A DNA stretch of 40,252 nucleotides from Loktanella salsilacus (GTDB lineage Bacteria > Pseudomonadota > Alphaproteobacteria > Rhodobacterales > Rhodobacteraceae): assembly GCF_900114485.1 (NCBI RefSeq), contig NZ_FOTF01000027.1:1-40252 (forward strand). Direction: 5' to 3'. The stretch's first letter is position 1. Each line of letters opens with the position of its first letter. Shown piece by piece: positions 17,911 to 25,171 of this stretch. The notes under the pieces were generated by a model. That model was not told the origin of the DNA and made no database searches. It saw only the letters and a program-made list of their open reading frames with translations. A program made the translations under genes and the position numbers.

Positions 17911-17959
17911 TTGACAGGAGACACACGGGTATCAGATAGAAGCGGAACATAACAAGAAC
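17911..17959 (+). promoter_or_regulatory. umuDC promoter with alphaproteobacterial SOS box
   Basis: TTGACA at 17911-17916 is a consensus -35; a weak -10 (GATAGA) follows at about 18 bases. At 17945-17959 lies GAAC-ATAACAA-GAAC, an exact match to the alphaproteobacterial LexA box GAAC-N7-GAAC, placed near the expected transcription start. LexA from the chromosome should therefore repress umuDC until DNA damage. Ribosome site AGAGGAG lies 7 bases before the umuD ATG. Confidence 0.8.
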
Positions 17960-17975
17960 AACAGAGGAGTCGCGG

Positions 17976-18410
17976 ATGCCCCTTCATCCCATCGAAGCCC
18001 CGATTTTAGCCGACAAACATATCATTGGCATGCCTGCTATGCGGGCCAGCGCAGGGTTTCCGTCCCCCGCAGGTGATGATCTCGAAGACGAGATTGACCC
18101 CATCGCTTGGGTTGTGAGGCACCCCGCATCAACCTTTTGGTGGCGCGTAGAAGGCGACTGCCTATGGGATGTCGGCATTCGGGACGGTGACATCATTGCT
18201 GTCGATCGCGCAGGCAAGCGGCGGCTGGGACGTGCTGTTTTGGCTGTGGTTGAGGGTGCGGTGACGGCGAAGATACTGCGCAAGCGGGATGGCAGATACT
18301 ACCTGGCACCGGCTAACAGCCGGGAGTCCTATCCAGACATAGAGTTGACTGAGGACAGCGAGATTTGGGGAGTCATTGCCGGCATCGTGCGCCGGTATGA
18401 TCTAGAGTGA
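17976..18410 (+). CDS. umuD: UmuD-like S24 peptidase with Cys in place of the catalytic Ser
   Basis: The 144-residue protein aligns along its length with UmuD. The cleavage region is A26-G27-F-P-S-P-A, the equivalent of the C24-G25 bond in E. coli. The catalytic lysine is Lys99 in 'VTAKIL'. The nucleophile position, normally Ser in G-D-S-M, is Cys62 in 'EGDCLWD' (codon TGC); the 37-residue spacing to the lysine is kept. Self-cleavage on RecA filaments normally activates UmuD for translesion synthesis; whether a Cys nucleophile works here is unknown. It overlaps umuC by GTGA and has an SOS box upstream. Confidence 0.88.
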   Translation: MPLHPIEAPILADKHIIGMPAMRASAGFPSPAGDDLEDEIDPIAWVVRHPASTFWWRVEGDCLWDVGIRDGDIIAVDRAGKRRLGRAVLAVVEGAVTAKILRKRDGRYYLAPANSRESYPDIELTEDSEIWGVIAGIVRRYDLE

Positions 18411-19696
18411 TCCGGCCAATCGCGATCAGCGATAGCGCCAACTTCTACGTCAACGCCAACTTCTACGTCAGCGCCGAGCGGATTTTCGACCCAACGCTGA
18501 AGAATGTCCCTGTTATCGTGCTGTCTAACAACGACGGGTGCGCCGTTGCCCGTAGCGATGAAGCTAAAGCGTTGGGCATAAAGATGGGTGAACCGCTTCA
18601 CTTAATCCGCAATAAGGTTGAAGCGCACGGCATCCGTGTTTTTTCGTCAAATTATACCTTGTATGGCGACATAAGCCGCCGCGTGGTGGAGGTGTATGAA
18701 GACTACTCGCCCACGGTCGAAATCTATTCGATTGATGAGTGTTTTCTAGACTTCACCGGGTTTAGGGATCGCACAGCACATGCAAAATCCCTGCGCCGCG
18801 AAGTGCTGCGGCGGATCGGCGTTCCGGTCAGGGTAGGCATTGCTCCAACGAAAACCTTGGCAAAGTGTGCGAACGACATTGCCAAGAAGAACCCGATTTT
18901 CGCAGGTGTGCTCGATATGATGGATGAATCGCTTGCCAACTGGCTACTGCCGCTTGTGCCCGTCGGTGACATTTGGGGGATCGGGCGAAAGACGCAAGCA
19001 AAGCTGGAAGGCATCGGTATAGGGACCGCTGCTGAATTGCGGGACATGCCACTTCGGCAAGCCCGCGCTCTTGGAACTGTCGTGCTGGAACGCACGGTTT
19101 TAGAGCTTCAGGGTGAGCCCTGTATTGCATTTGATGACGTGGAACCGCAGCGCAAAGGCATGGCGGTCACGCGGTCATCTGGCAAGCCGATGAAGGACTT
19201 CGATACGCTTTTCCAAGCGATCACAGCCCACGCGACACGCGCCGCCGAAAAACTGCGACAGCACGGTTTAGTGGCCGGAAACCTCACTGTGTTTTTCCAT
19301 ACGAACCGCCACCGTCAGGATCGTCCGCAATACGCTGGCTCGAAATCAACAAGGCTGACGCGAATGTCTTCGGACACTTTCGATCTTGTCGGCGCCGCCA
19401 AACGCTGTGCGTTAGCCGCTTGGCCCAAGATCGGTGCGGAATCGTATGGGTTTACGAAGGCAGGCATCATGCTCGATGATCTTTTGCCCTACGATGAAAG
19501 GCCGCTGACCCTGTTTGATATGCAGCGAGATCAATCACCAACCCTGATGCAAGCCTTGGACGAGGTGAACGGACGGTTTGGCAAAAAGACGATAGTTTTA
19601 GCCAGTGAAGGAATGAAGCGGTCATGGCAGCTTCGATCAGATCACCACAGCCCGCGATACACGACGAGATTGAGTGATTTGCCAGTGGTCAGATAA
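18407..19696 (+). CDS. umuC: Translesion DNA polymerase V catalytic subunit (UmuC-like)
   Basis: The 429-residue protein is full length for UmuC. It has '[15 protein letters not shown]' near 44-58, catalytic '[10 protein letters not shown]' near 106-115, a helix-hairpin-helix segment ('[19 protein letters not shown]') and the C-terminal UmuC domain. The N-terminal catalytic Asp is Asp9, but the adjacent motif N-F-Y-V is duplicated in tandem ([12 protein letters not shown]), a 6-residue insertion next to the active site and steric gate. The polymerase may be impaired, or the first copy may act as an altered N-terminus. The start is GTG, overlapping the umuD stop. It should insert bases opposite lesions together with processed UmuD. 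Confidence 0.88.
   Translation: MIRPIAISDSANFYVNANFYVSAERIFDPTLKNVPVIVLSNNDGCAVARSDEAKALGIKMGEPLHLIRNKVEAHGIRVFSSNYTLYGDISRRVVEVYEDYSPTVEIYSIDECFLDFTGFRDRTAHAKSLRREVLRRIGVPVRVGIAPTKTLAKCANDIAKKNPIFAGVLDMMDESLANWLLPLVPVGDIWGIGRKTQAKLEGIGIGTAAELRDMPLRQARALGTVVLERTVLELQGEPCIAFDDVEPQRKGMAVTRSSGKPMKDFDTLFQAITAHATRAAEKLRQHGLVAGNLTVFFHTNRHRQDRPQYAGSKSTRLTRMSSDTFDLVGAAKRCALAAWPKIGAESYGFTKAGIMLDDLLPYDERPLTLFDMQRDQSPTLMQALDEVNGRFGKKTIVLASEGMKRSWQLRSDHHSPRYTTRLSDLPVVR
18437..18470 (+). repeat. 18-bp tandem duplication inside umuC
   Basis: The 16-base string GCCAACTTCTACGTCA occurs twice with an 18-base period and keeps the reading frame. Relatives carry only one copy of the encoded N-F-Y-V motif. Confidence 0.85.
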
Positions 19697-19802
19697 GTGA
19701 ATGGCATGATCTTCCCGTTGGCAGTTTTGCCGAAAGCGGCACGAACATTCCGACCGGATATTGCACCTATTGCGCACCAAAATAAGCGCAACACAAAGCG
19801 CA

Positions 19803-19829
19803 GTTTAAGGCGATTAAATCGCCTTAAAC
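19803..19829. promoter_or_regulatory. Perfect 27-bp palindrome upstream of an orphan gene
   Basis: GTTTAAGGCGAT-TAA-ATCGCCTTAAAC has 12-bp perfect arms and lies 75 bases before the next ATG, above an AT-rich promoter-like stretch (TTGTTT, TATGCT). No T run follows on either strand, so an operator is more likely than a terminator. Confidence 0.55.
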
Positions 19830-19903
19830 CCCTTATTTGTTTGGATTTTTGGCGGTTTATGCTAGATTCAACCTTAAGTAATACAGCCAGAAAGGCCGCT
19901 TAA

Positions 19904-20416
19904 ATGTCCATTGTTCCAGCATCCATCCAAGCGGTTTGGCACAGCGCCCAGCTGCTGATCGCATTTCACAAAAACAAGGATAAAACCAAGCGGGACGTAC
20001 CGTATTTCTGGCGTCCAAAGGAGGCGTTTGCCCGCTTGGCCGCGAAGCCAGAAGATCAAGAGGCGGTTGTCGTCATGCGTGCCGCTGATGCTGAAGGTTC
20101 AGATGTGCAGATCAAGATGCACTCAGATAAAATCGTGATTCGCCGCGACCGTGATCTAGGTTGGTCTGGTCTCATTATAGACGATCACCAGATTCAGATT
20201 AAGGTGGACGGCACCGTGATCCGCATTGATCCAGACGGCGGCGTTGTGGTCGAGCGGGACTCGCAAAAGACCCACCTTGAAGGCACCGGTGAAATTTTCC
20301 GCTTTACGCCTGACACAAAGATCGTTGTGTCGGCGGACGGCGGACGCATGTCGCGCGAAACCGATGTTACCTTTGACGGCTTTACGCCAGACGGCGTAAT
20401 TTCACGACGTAAGTAA
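19904..20416 (+). CDS. 170-residue hypothetical protein
   Basis: I recognise no family. The N-terminal 55 residues are helical and basic; residues about 65-165 alternate short hydrophobic strands with charged turns ('DVQIKMHSDKIVIRRDRD', 'QIQIKVDGTVIRIDPDGGV'), suggesting a beta-solenoid or beta-sandwich such as those in phage baseplate-like or carrier proteins. No signal peptide. It has its own promoter region with a palindrome upstream. It sits between umuC and ArdC in the proposed leading region. Confidence 0.6.
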   Translation: MSIVPASIQAVWHSAQLLIAFHKNKDKTKRDVPYFWRPKEAFARLAAKPEDQEAVVVMRAADAEGSDVQIKMHSDKIVIRRDRDLGWSGLIIDDHQIQIKVDGTVIRIDPDGGVVVERDSQKTHLEGTGEIFRFTPDTKIVVSADGGRMSRETDVTFDGFTPDGVISRRK

Positions 20417-20511
20417 TGGCCTATGACTAGGCTGTAGTTTTTTTAACGATTTCAATTTTTTAGGATATAAATTTGGACTCCTTTTTTTACAAAGCGAAAA
20501 CGGAGATTTTG

Positions 20512-20754
20512 ATGGTGTCTTATCTACGAGGTCACGGCGGTTCTGAAATGTCGCGCTTCACCCGCCGCTTGATTGCAAGGTCGGAGCTACACCGCGCTTG
20601 GCTTCTAGGTTCGCTTGGATACGTTGAAGAAGGTGGCGTGACCTACGGCCCCTGCAATACATATCCCGGCATCACCTTTGAACCTGACGACACCGACGAG
20701 GCGCAGCAGGTAATACCTGACGACGTTTTCCCCACCTACCCCGCGCAGCTTTAG
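20512..20754 (+). CDS. 80-residue hypothetical protein
   Basis: ATG at 20512 has GGAG 7 bases upstream; a TTG start 39 bases earlier is possible. The N-terminus is basic (RFTRRLIARSELHRAWL) and the C-terminus acidic. I recognise no domain. It is on the + strand like the other genes of this region and ends against a convergent - strand gene with a 4-base overlap. Confidence 0.5.
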   Translation: MVSYLRGHGGSEMSRFTRRLIARSELHRAWLLGSLGYVEEGGVTYGPCNTYPGITFEPDDTDEAQQVIPDDVFPTYPAQL

Positions 20755-20972
20755 TCACCGCCTCGATCTTTCGCCAGCGACCACGATATTTGCATACCGT
20801 AGACAACAGTTTTGACCCTCGCGCCGCACTTGGCACAGCGAGCGACACGCCTAACATCGTTAATCGTTTGGCACTTCATTTCTATGGCATCAGCAACACG
20901 AACCGCCACTGCCTTGCCACAGGTATATTTCAGCCAAAGAGTGTGATCTGGAATTTGCACGAGGTCAGTCAT
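20751..20972 (-). CDS. Small Cys-rich (zinc-ribbon-like) hypothetical protein
   Basis: The 73-residue protein has Cys at about 18 and 34 and a C-A-K-C-G motif near 46-50, a pattern typical of small zinc ribbons. Its start overlaps the end of another short - strand frame that ends 'YHCAKCSRHD', so the true N-terminus is uncertain. Function unknown. Confidence 0.45.
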   Translation of the reverse strand: MTDLVQIPDHTLWLKYTCGKAVAVRVADAIEMKCQTINDVRRVARCAKCGARVKTVVYGMQISWSLAKDRGGD

Positions 20973-21122
20973 GCCGCGAACATTTCGCGCAATGGTAGGC
21001 CGTCAACTCAGGCACCAGCTTGGCCGCGATCATAGCAAAAATGGGCCGCGCATAGCGCGGCGGGCTGAGCGGAGGCGCTACCTCGCCCCTCGCACTGCCT
21101 AGATATTTTCTTGTTTCTTGAT

Positions 21123-21509
21123 CTAAACCGCGAACGCCAAAAGCGCCGAGGCAAACAGCTTTGAGTGCAGCTTTGCTGCCCACTCGAGTTCTGTTTTTAT
21201 GGTGTCGCAGGATTCATTTTTGGCAAGGTTGGCGAAGATCCGTTGAATCTGATCTGCCTGACCCGACAGCGATCCGGCGTTACCGGTCGGCGTGTTCGCG
21301 GCTGCGACCATGAACACACTCAAAACTTGCGTTCCAGTGTGCAGCCATTTGCGCGTACCTTGAGCGCGAGCGATCCGATCCTGCGATGCAAAGGTCAGCG
21401 CCGCGCTGCGCAGTGCCGCTTCGGCATCACTTTCATCATCGAGGCCACCCGCCAGACGGGCTTGGACAATCCAGCGATCCATGCGGATACGGAGGTCTTT
21501 CTTAAGCAT
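21123..21509 (-). CDS. 128-residue hypothetical protein
   Basis: ATG at 21509 is preceded by AGAGG at 7 bases. The product is mainly helical, with a moderately hydrophobic middle ('WLHTGTQVLSVFMVAAAN') and an Ala/Leu-rich end. No family recognised. It is divergent from the duplicated module that precedes the ArdC gene. Confidence 0.5.
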   Translation of the reverse strand: MLKKDLRIRMDRWIVQARLAGGLDDESDAEAALRSAALTFASQDRIARAQGTRKWLHTGTQVLSVFMVAAANTPTGNAGSLSGQADQIQRIFANLAKNESCDTIKTELEWAAKLHSKLFASALLAFAV

Positions 21510-21836
21510 CGACAGCCTCTTTCTGCACATTTTTGGGTTGATCGTTTTCTATCATAGAACCGCTGATCTGTGAATCCGAAATCATGAAGGTTATGGCCCC
21601 TGCCACCCCCCTCGGGGTGTCACCGCGCTTCTCAGGCTACAGCCAGCAGACCGGCTTTCGCCCGCAACGTCCCGTCTCATCCTCCCTGTCCGAATGGCCC
21701 GCGCCCTGTCTCTCTGAGCCAGCGCACAAACCTTCGGCCATGGTCGTCCTGGGCCGTGCCGATGCGCCCTTGCGGGTAACGATCGCATGGGGCGCGGCGC
21801 GAGGTTCGGGCAAGCCGAACGCCGCTGCGCCGCTAA

Positions 21837-21872
21837 GGAAAAAAGAAAGAAAGAAGGGGACCGCTGGTCCCC
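21837..21872 (-). terminator. Rho-independent terminator for - strand transcription (module copy 2)
   Basis: GGGGACC-AGC-GGTCCCC followed by a T-rich run on the - strand, identical in design to the element in module copy 1. Confidence 0.6.
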
Positions 21873-22006
21873 CACCGCAACAAGAAAATACGGCGCGTCC
21901 TGCGGGGCCGTGTCCTCGCCTTCGGCTGCGGGCCGCACCACCCCCTTGTCCGCTTGATTTTCCAGTTGCGGCGGCACCCCCCCCCTGCCCTCGCCGGGAG
22001 GCAGGC

Positions 22007-22046
22007 TTTCAGGAGAGGGGCGCGCTTCGCGCGTCCTCTCCTGAAA
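22007..22046 (+). promoter_or_regulatory. Large perfect hairpin before ArdC (module copy 2)
   Basis: TTTCAGGAGAGG (22007-22018) pairs exactly with CCTCTCCTGAAA (22035-22046). The loop contains a further 5-bp CGCGC/GCGCG stem with a TTC tip, so about 17 bp can pair. It ends 62 bases before the ArdC ATG. Confidence 0.65.
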
Positions 22047-22108
22047 CCCCGCTCCGATTTTCGGCATCAAGACCGGAAACGCGGCACCACCACAAAGGAC
22101 CGAAGATC

Positions 22109-23029
22109 ATGGCTAAAGCTCGTTTGGACATTCACCAGCACGTCACTGATACCATCATCGCACAGATCGAGGCAGGCACCCCGCCTTGGCGCAAGCCGTG
22201 GACAGGTGGCACAGTTGGCGCTTGCCTGCCCGTTCGTCACAATGGCGAAGGCTACCGCGGAATCAACGTGCTGATGCTTTGGGCAGCGGCGTCCGAGCGT
22301 GGCTATTCATCCGAACGCTGGATGACTTTTAATCAGGCGCAGAAGCTTGGCGGGACCGTAAAGGAGGGCGAAAAATGCGCCCGCAGCGTTTTCTATGGCA
22401 CCTTTGAAAAGAAGGACGGCGAGCAGCGCGACGGCGGCAACGAAGGCGAAGGCAAAGCGCGGATCGCCTTTGCAAAGGCGAACAACGTCTTTAACGCGGA
22501 TCAGATCGAAGGCTTGCCCGCTGAATACTGCATTCAGCCTGACCCCGCCCGCGATCTAGGCACCCAGGCAGACCCAGCCCTAGAGGCATTTTTTGCCAGC
22601 ATTGGCGTGGATATTGTCACCACTGACAATCCCCGCGCCTACTACCGCCCCGCAACAGATCAGGTTCACATGCCACCCGTTGCTACTTTCACCAATGCCG
22701 CCCGCTACTATGGCGTTTTGGCTCACGAAATCACGCACTGGACCAGAGCAGAAAAGCGGCTCGACCGTCTGAAAAAGTTTGGCACTAAATCCGCTTATGC
22801 GCAGGAGGAACTTGTGGCCGAGATAGGGGCCTGTTTTTTGGCCGTTCACCTTGGCGTTGAACCAGAATTTGACCAGAGCGCAGCCTATATCGAAGGTTGG
22901 TTGGCGGCGTTGAAATCTGACAAAGGGCTGATTTTCAAAGCCGCGGCGGAAGCACAAAAGGCCGTGGATTTTGTTCTTGCGGCAGCCGACGCCAACACCA
23001 TCGCAGAGGACGGCCGCGCCGCCGCGTGA
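22109..23029 (+). CDS. ardC: ArdC-type antirestriction protein (ssDNA-binding plus metallopeptidase)
   Basis: In this 306-residue protein, residues about 5-130 form the ArdC N-terminal single-stranded-DNA-binding domain ('IIAQIEAGTPPWRKPW', 'YRGINVLMLW', 'RWMTFNQAQKLGG'). The C-terminal domain is a zinc-metallopeptidase fold with H-E-I-T-H-W at 206-211 and the downstream Glu in 'EELVAEIGACFL'. ArdC protects incoming plasmid DNA from restriction after transfer. It is headed by a copy of the duplicated module and followed by a terminator-like hairpin, so it forms a single-gene unit. Confidence 0.92.
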   Translation: MAKARLDIHQHVTDTIIAQIEAGTPPWRKPWTGGTVGACLPVRHNGEGYRGINVLMLWAAASERGYSSERWMTFNQAQKLGGTVKEGEKCARSVFYGTFEKKDGEQRDGGNEGEGKARIAFAKANNVFNADQIEGLPAEYCIQPDPARDLGTQADPALEAFFASIGVDIVTTDNPRAYYRPATDQVHMPPVATFTNAARYYGVLAHEITHWTRAEKRLDRLKKFGTKSAYAQEELVAEIGACFLAVHLGVEPEFDQSAAYIEGWLAALKSDKGLIFKAAAEAQKAVDFVLAAADANTIAEDGRAAA

Positions 23030-23059
23030 AACTAGTTCCTGACAGTCTGAACCATCTTG

Positions 23060-23086
23060 AACCCCGGCCTAAATGGTTGGGGTTTT
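23060..23086 (+). terminator. Probable terminator after ArdC
   Basis: AACCCC pairs with GGGGTT across a 13-base loop, followed by TTT. Stem is short; it lies 30 bases after the stop. Confidence 0.5.
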
Positions 23087-23089
23087 TGG

Positions 23090-23506
23090 GTGCCTGCGTG
23101 AGGATAGGTGACGCGGCACGGCGACGAGCTGCGCCCGCCCCCTGCGCCGCCTGTTCTTCTAGCGGGTTCCCGCTGAAAAAAGACAGCCTGACGGCCAGCA
23201 CCTTCGGCCCGGCGTCAGGCCGCGTTGGATCCCTTCAATGCGATGTTACAAGGAGACAGCATTGCAAGGGGTTCGTCATTGTCCGTCATGAACTGTCTCA
23301 ATACAGTGAAGGGCATAGCGAAATCGGGTCTGGTTCAGTTCACTTTAGAGGCGTCTGCCGCATTGGAGCCTCATGCCAAGTATTGAGCGCCCCCAATTGT
23401 CACCACTTTCGTGCCAGCATCACCAGCTAATGCAGCACGGAGAACATGATCGACAAGACACGCGAACTTAGCTTTCGAATTGAAAGGAATGGGCCTGCGC
23501 ACGAGA
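23090..23506. other. Intergenic region without a recognisable gene
   Basis: I see no supported gene. Two inverted repeats are visible: AGCGGG/CCCGCT at about 23161-23174, and GCCTGACG/CGTCAGGC at 23186-23193 and 23213-23220. Both could be transcript ends or protein-binding sites. Confidence 0.4.
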
Positions 23507-23800
23507 TCACGCGTCCCGTAGCAAATCCTGTACGACAGAAGGCTTCTTTGCGATCAGGGCCAACAAAACTTGTGCTGGACCCGTGGGGTGTCTGCGCCCA
23601 TGCTCCCAGTTCAGCAGCGTGCCCTTTGCCACACCAATGCTCCTGGCGAATTCGGCCTGTGAAAGACCGGTCTTCTGGCGCACCTCAGCTACGTCAACTT
23701 CGGCAACCGAAACCTCATGCACCTTGGCGTGAGAAATCTCTCCATTCGCAAAGGCCAGCGCCTCTTGTAGGCCTTTGGACAGGGAATCGAAAGCACTCAT
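23507..23800 (-). CDS. HTH antitoxin (HigA/NadS type)
   Basis: The 97-residue protein has a Cro/CI-type helix-turn-helix at about residues 44-70 ('LSQAEFARSIGVAKGTLLNWEHG'). It follows the toxin gene with a 4-base overlap; this toxin-first order is typical of HigBA-like and NadS-type pairs. It should neutralise the toxin and, with it, repress the promoter upstream. Confidence 0.88.
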   Translation of the reverse strand: MSAFDSLSKGLQEALAFANGEISHAKVHEVSVAEVDVAEVRQKTGLSQAEFARSIGVAKGTLLNWEHGRRHPTGPAQVLLALIAKKPSVVQDLLRDA

Positions 23801-24138
23801 GTTGCGTCTCCATACTTTGCGACGAGCGCTCTGCTCATCTCTACCGCTGCGGCCTGCTCCGTCTTTGACAAATTGGCCTTTTCGTTCTTGGCAAAGACCG
23901 TGATCAGGAAGATTGGCATGTGGGCTCCGCCAAACACATATATCGTCCTGTAACCGCCGCTCTTTCCGCCCCCTTCTCTTGGGATGCGAACCTTGCGAAG
24001 CCCGCCGCCAAGGGACACGCCAGCCTCCGGGTTGGCCGCAATGAAATTAATTGCGAATTCCCGTTCGAGTTCGGACATGATTGCCTTGGCGCGTTTCTGA
24101 AATTCAGGCAGTTCAACCACAGTCTGCAATCGTGTCAT
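23797..24138 (-). CDS. RelE/HigB-type toxin
   Basis: The 113-residue protein has the fold pattern of RelE-like toxins of the COG4737 kind: 'FQKRAKAIMSELEREFAINFIAANPEAG', then 'GLRKVRIPREGGGKSGGYRTIYVFGG', then 'FLITVFAKNEKANLSKTEQ'. The basic and aromatic residues expected of a ribosome-dependent mRNA interferase are present in the R-x-x-Y-R-x-I-Y region. The pair probably stabilises the plasmid. A strong promoter ends only about 10 bases before the ATG, so the mRNA may be almost leaderless. Confidence 0.88.
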   Translation of the reverse strand: MTRLQTVVELPEFQKRAKAIMSELEREFAINFIAANPEAGVSLGGGLRKVRIPREGGGKSGGYRTIYVFGGAHMPIFLITVFAKNEKANLSKTEQAAAVEMSRALVAKYGDAT

Positions 24139-24148
24139 CGTTGTTCAC

Positions 24149-24177
24149 CATATATGCTTCACCGACATATGTGTCAA
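24149..24177 (-). promoter_or_regulatory. Promoter/operator of the toxin-antitoxin pair
   Basis: On the - strand a perfect TTGACA is separated by 17 bases from TATATG, 10 bases before the toxin ATG. CATAT and ATATG halves flank the spacer as an inverted repeat, a likely autoregulatory operator. Confidence 0.65.
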
Positions 24178-25171
24178 TGACGTATAGACGAAGGTCATTG
24201 GGCGCAAGCCAGCAAAAGACCGGCATTGCTGGATCTGCGTCTGCCCTGTTGGCAATCGCAGCGACATACGTATTGAAGACTGCAAAGAGACAAAGCGCTG
24301 CAATCCACACGGTGATCGGAAGCCCTGCTTTGCTCTCTCCCGTTTTTAGAAAGGCAGATGCGGAAATCGCCGACATCGGGTTTATCGACCGAGCCGTAGG
24401 GGCAGGTCATGTCGCCCTTGGCCGGTCTCCTCTGCCTGGTCAGGAATAAATTGATCGGCTCCGCCAAACGAAACCGGTAGCCTTCATCTGCGATCTCGGC
24501 CGCGGTCTCGCCGCCGGGGAACAGGCGCTCAGATGCGCCGTAGATCTGGGCGACCTATTGGGCCTAGAAGCGCAGCGTCTTGCCGTGATCGGGACCAAGC
24601 GTCTGCCGGAGCGCGTTCATCATCCATATGTCTGACCTCATCACACTTCCATGTCGTAATAATTGCGACCTCATGCGAAAAAGAAGCCCATTTTTTGGGA
24701 GGCCATCTCGACATGCGTGCGCTTGCGTAACGCTAAAGCGCCTGAAGTCGTCGGAATTGAGTAGAGCGTTCCGGTGAAGTGGAGAATCGTGGCAACCACA
24801 ATCCAAAACCCGTTTCGTCCCAATCTATCGTCAAACGCGTTACTTGCTTGTACAGGCGGACATTCAAATCAAAGTTCCAGAAATTGAACAAACGACGCCT
24901 GTGGACAACCTGTGGATAGAATTATTGCATAAAATCAACTTGCTAAGTTGCATGGCTCATGCACTGCATGAAGGCAGATAGCAGGTTTGGACTGTTTTTT
25001 TTCGAGATGAGCCGTGTCGGGGCGAAAATTTTTCTTGAGTTCGTCAAGGTGGGCAGTCATAGCTGTAACGCAATACGACACAAGAATAAGTTCTACGCGT
25101 TTCTGGTCTCCAACGAGACACTATGTAGTCCAGTAACGCCAGTCGGGACACTTTGAGCGGGGCCTACCACA
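24178..25171. other. Intergenic region upstream of repA with possible gene remnant and DnaA-like boxes
   Basis: I see no confident gene in this kilobase. On the - strand a frame without a start (about 24555-24420) encodes 'YGASERLFPGGETAAEIADEGYR'-like sequence that looks like a coding remnant. A second short frame (24376-24113) would give an 87-residue one-span membrane protein that overlaps the toxin promoter; I do not trust it. Near repA, two DnaA-box-like sites on the - strand (TTGTCCACA at 24900-24908 and TATCCACA at 24911-24918) precede an AT-rich stretch with an inverted repeat CAACTT-GCT-AAGTTG at 24936-24950, which may belong to replication or to the repA promoter. Confidence 0.4.

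Larger units (their letters stand above)
21595..22101 (+). repeat. Copy 2 of the 0.5-kb duplicated module, upstream of ArdC
   Basis: This is the same sequence as 13958-14480, same orientation, ending with the ribosome-binding site of the ArdC gene. Its stem-loops are kept, including the large hairpin, which is perfect in this copy. The frame upstream of the ArdC ATG is open through the module but reads as low-complexity Pro/Arg/Ala sequence, so I do not include it in the gene. Confidence 0.85.

Noticed and set aside
19697-19903. 68-residue frame between umuC and the next gene
   Set aside because: It runs through the 27-bp palindrome and the promoter region of the next gene and lacks a ribosome site.
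20965-21183. 72-residue - strand frame ending in a CxxC motif
   Set aside because: Start unclear and it overlaps two other frames; it might be the true N-terminal part of the zinc-ribbon-like gene after a frameshift, but this cannot be shown.
21584-22108. N-terminal extension of ArdC through the duplicated module
   Set aside because: The extension reads as Pro/Arg/Ala-rich sequence, ArdC starts naturally at 22109 with a ribosome site, and the same DNA precedes an unrelated gene at 14486.
24113-24376. 87-residue one-span membrane protein on the - strand
   Set aside because: It overlaps the toxin promoter and start, has no ribosome-binding site and no recognisable family; kept only as a note.
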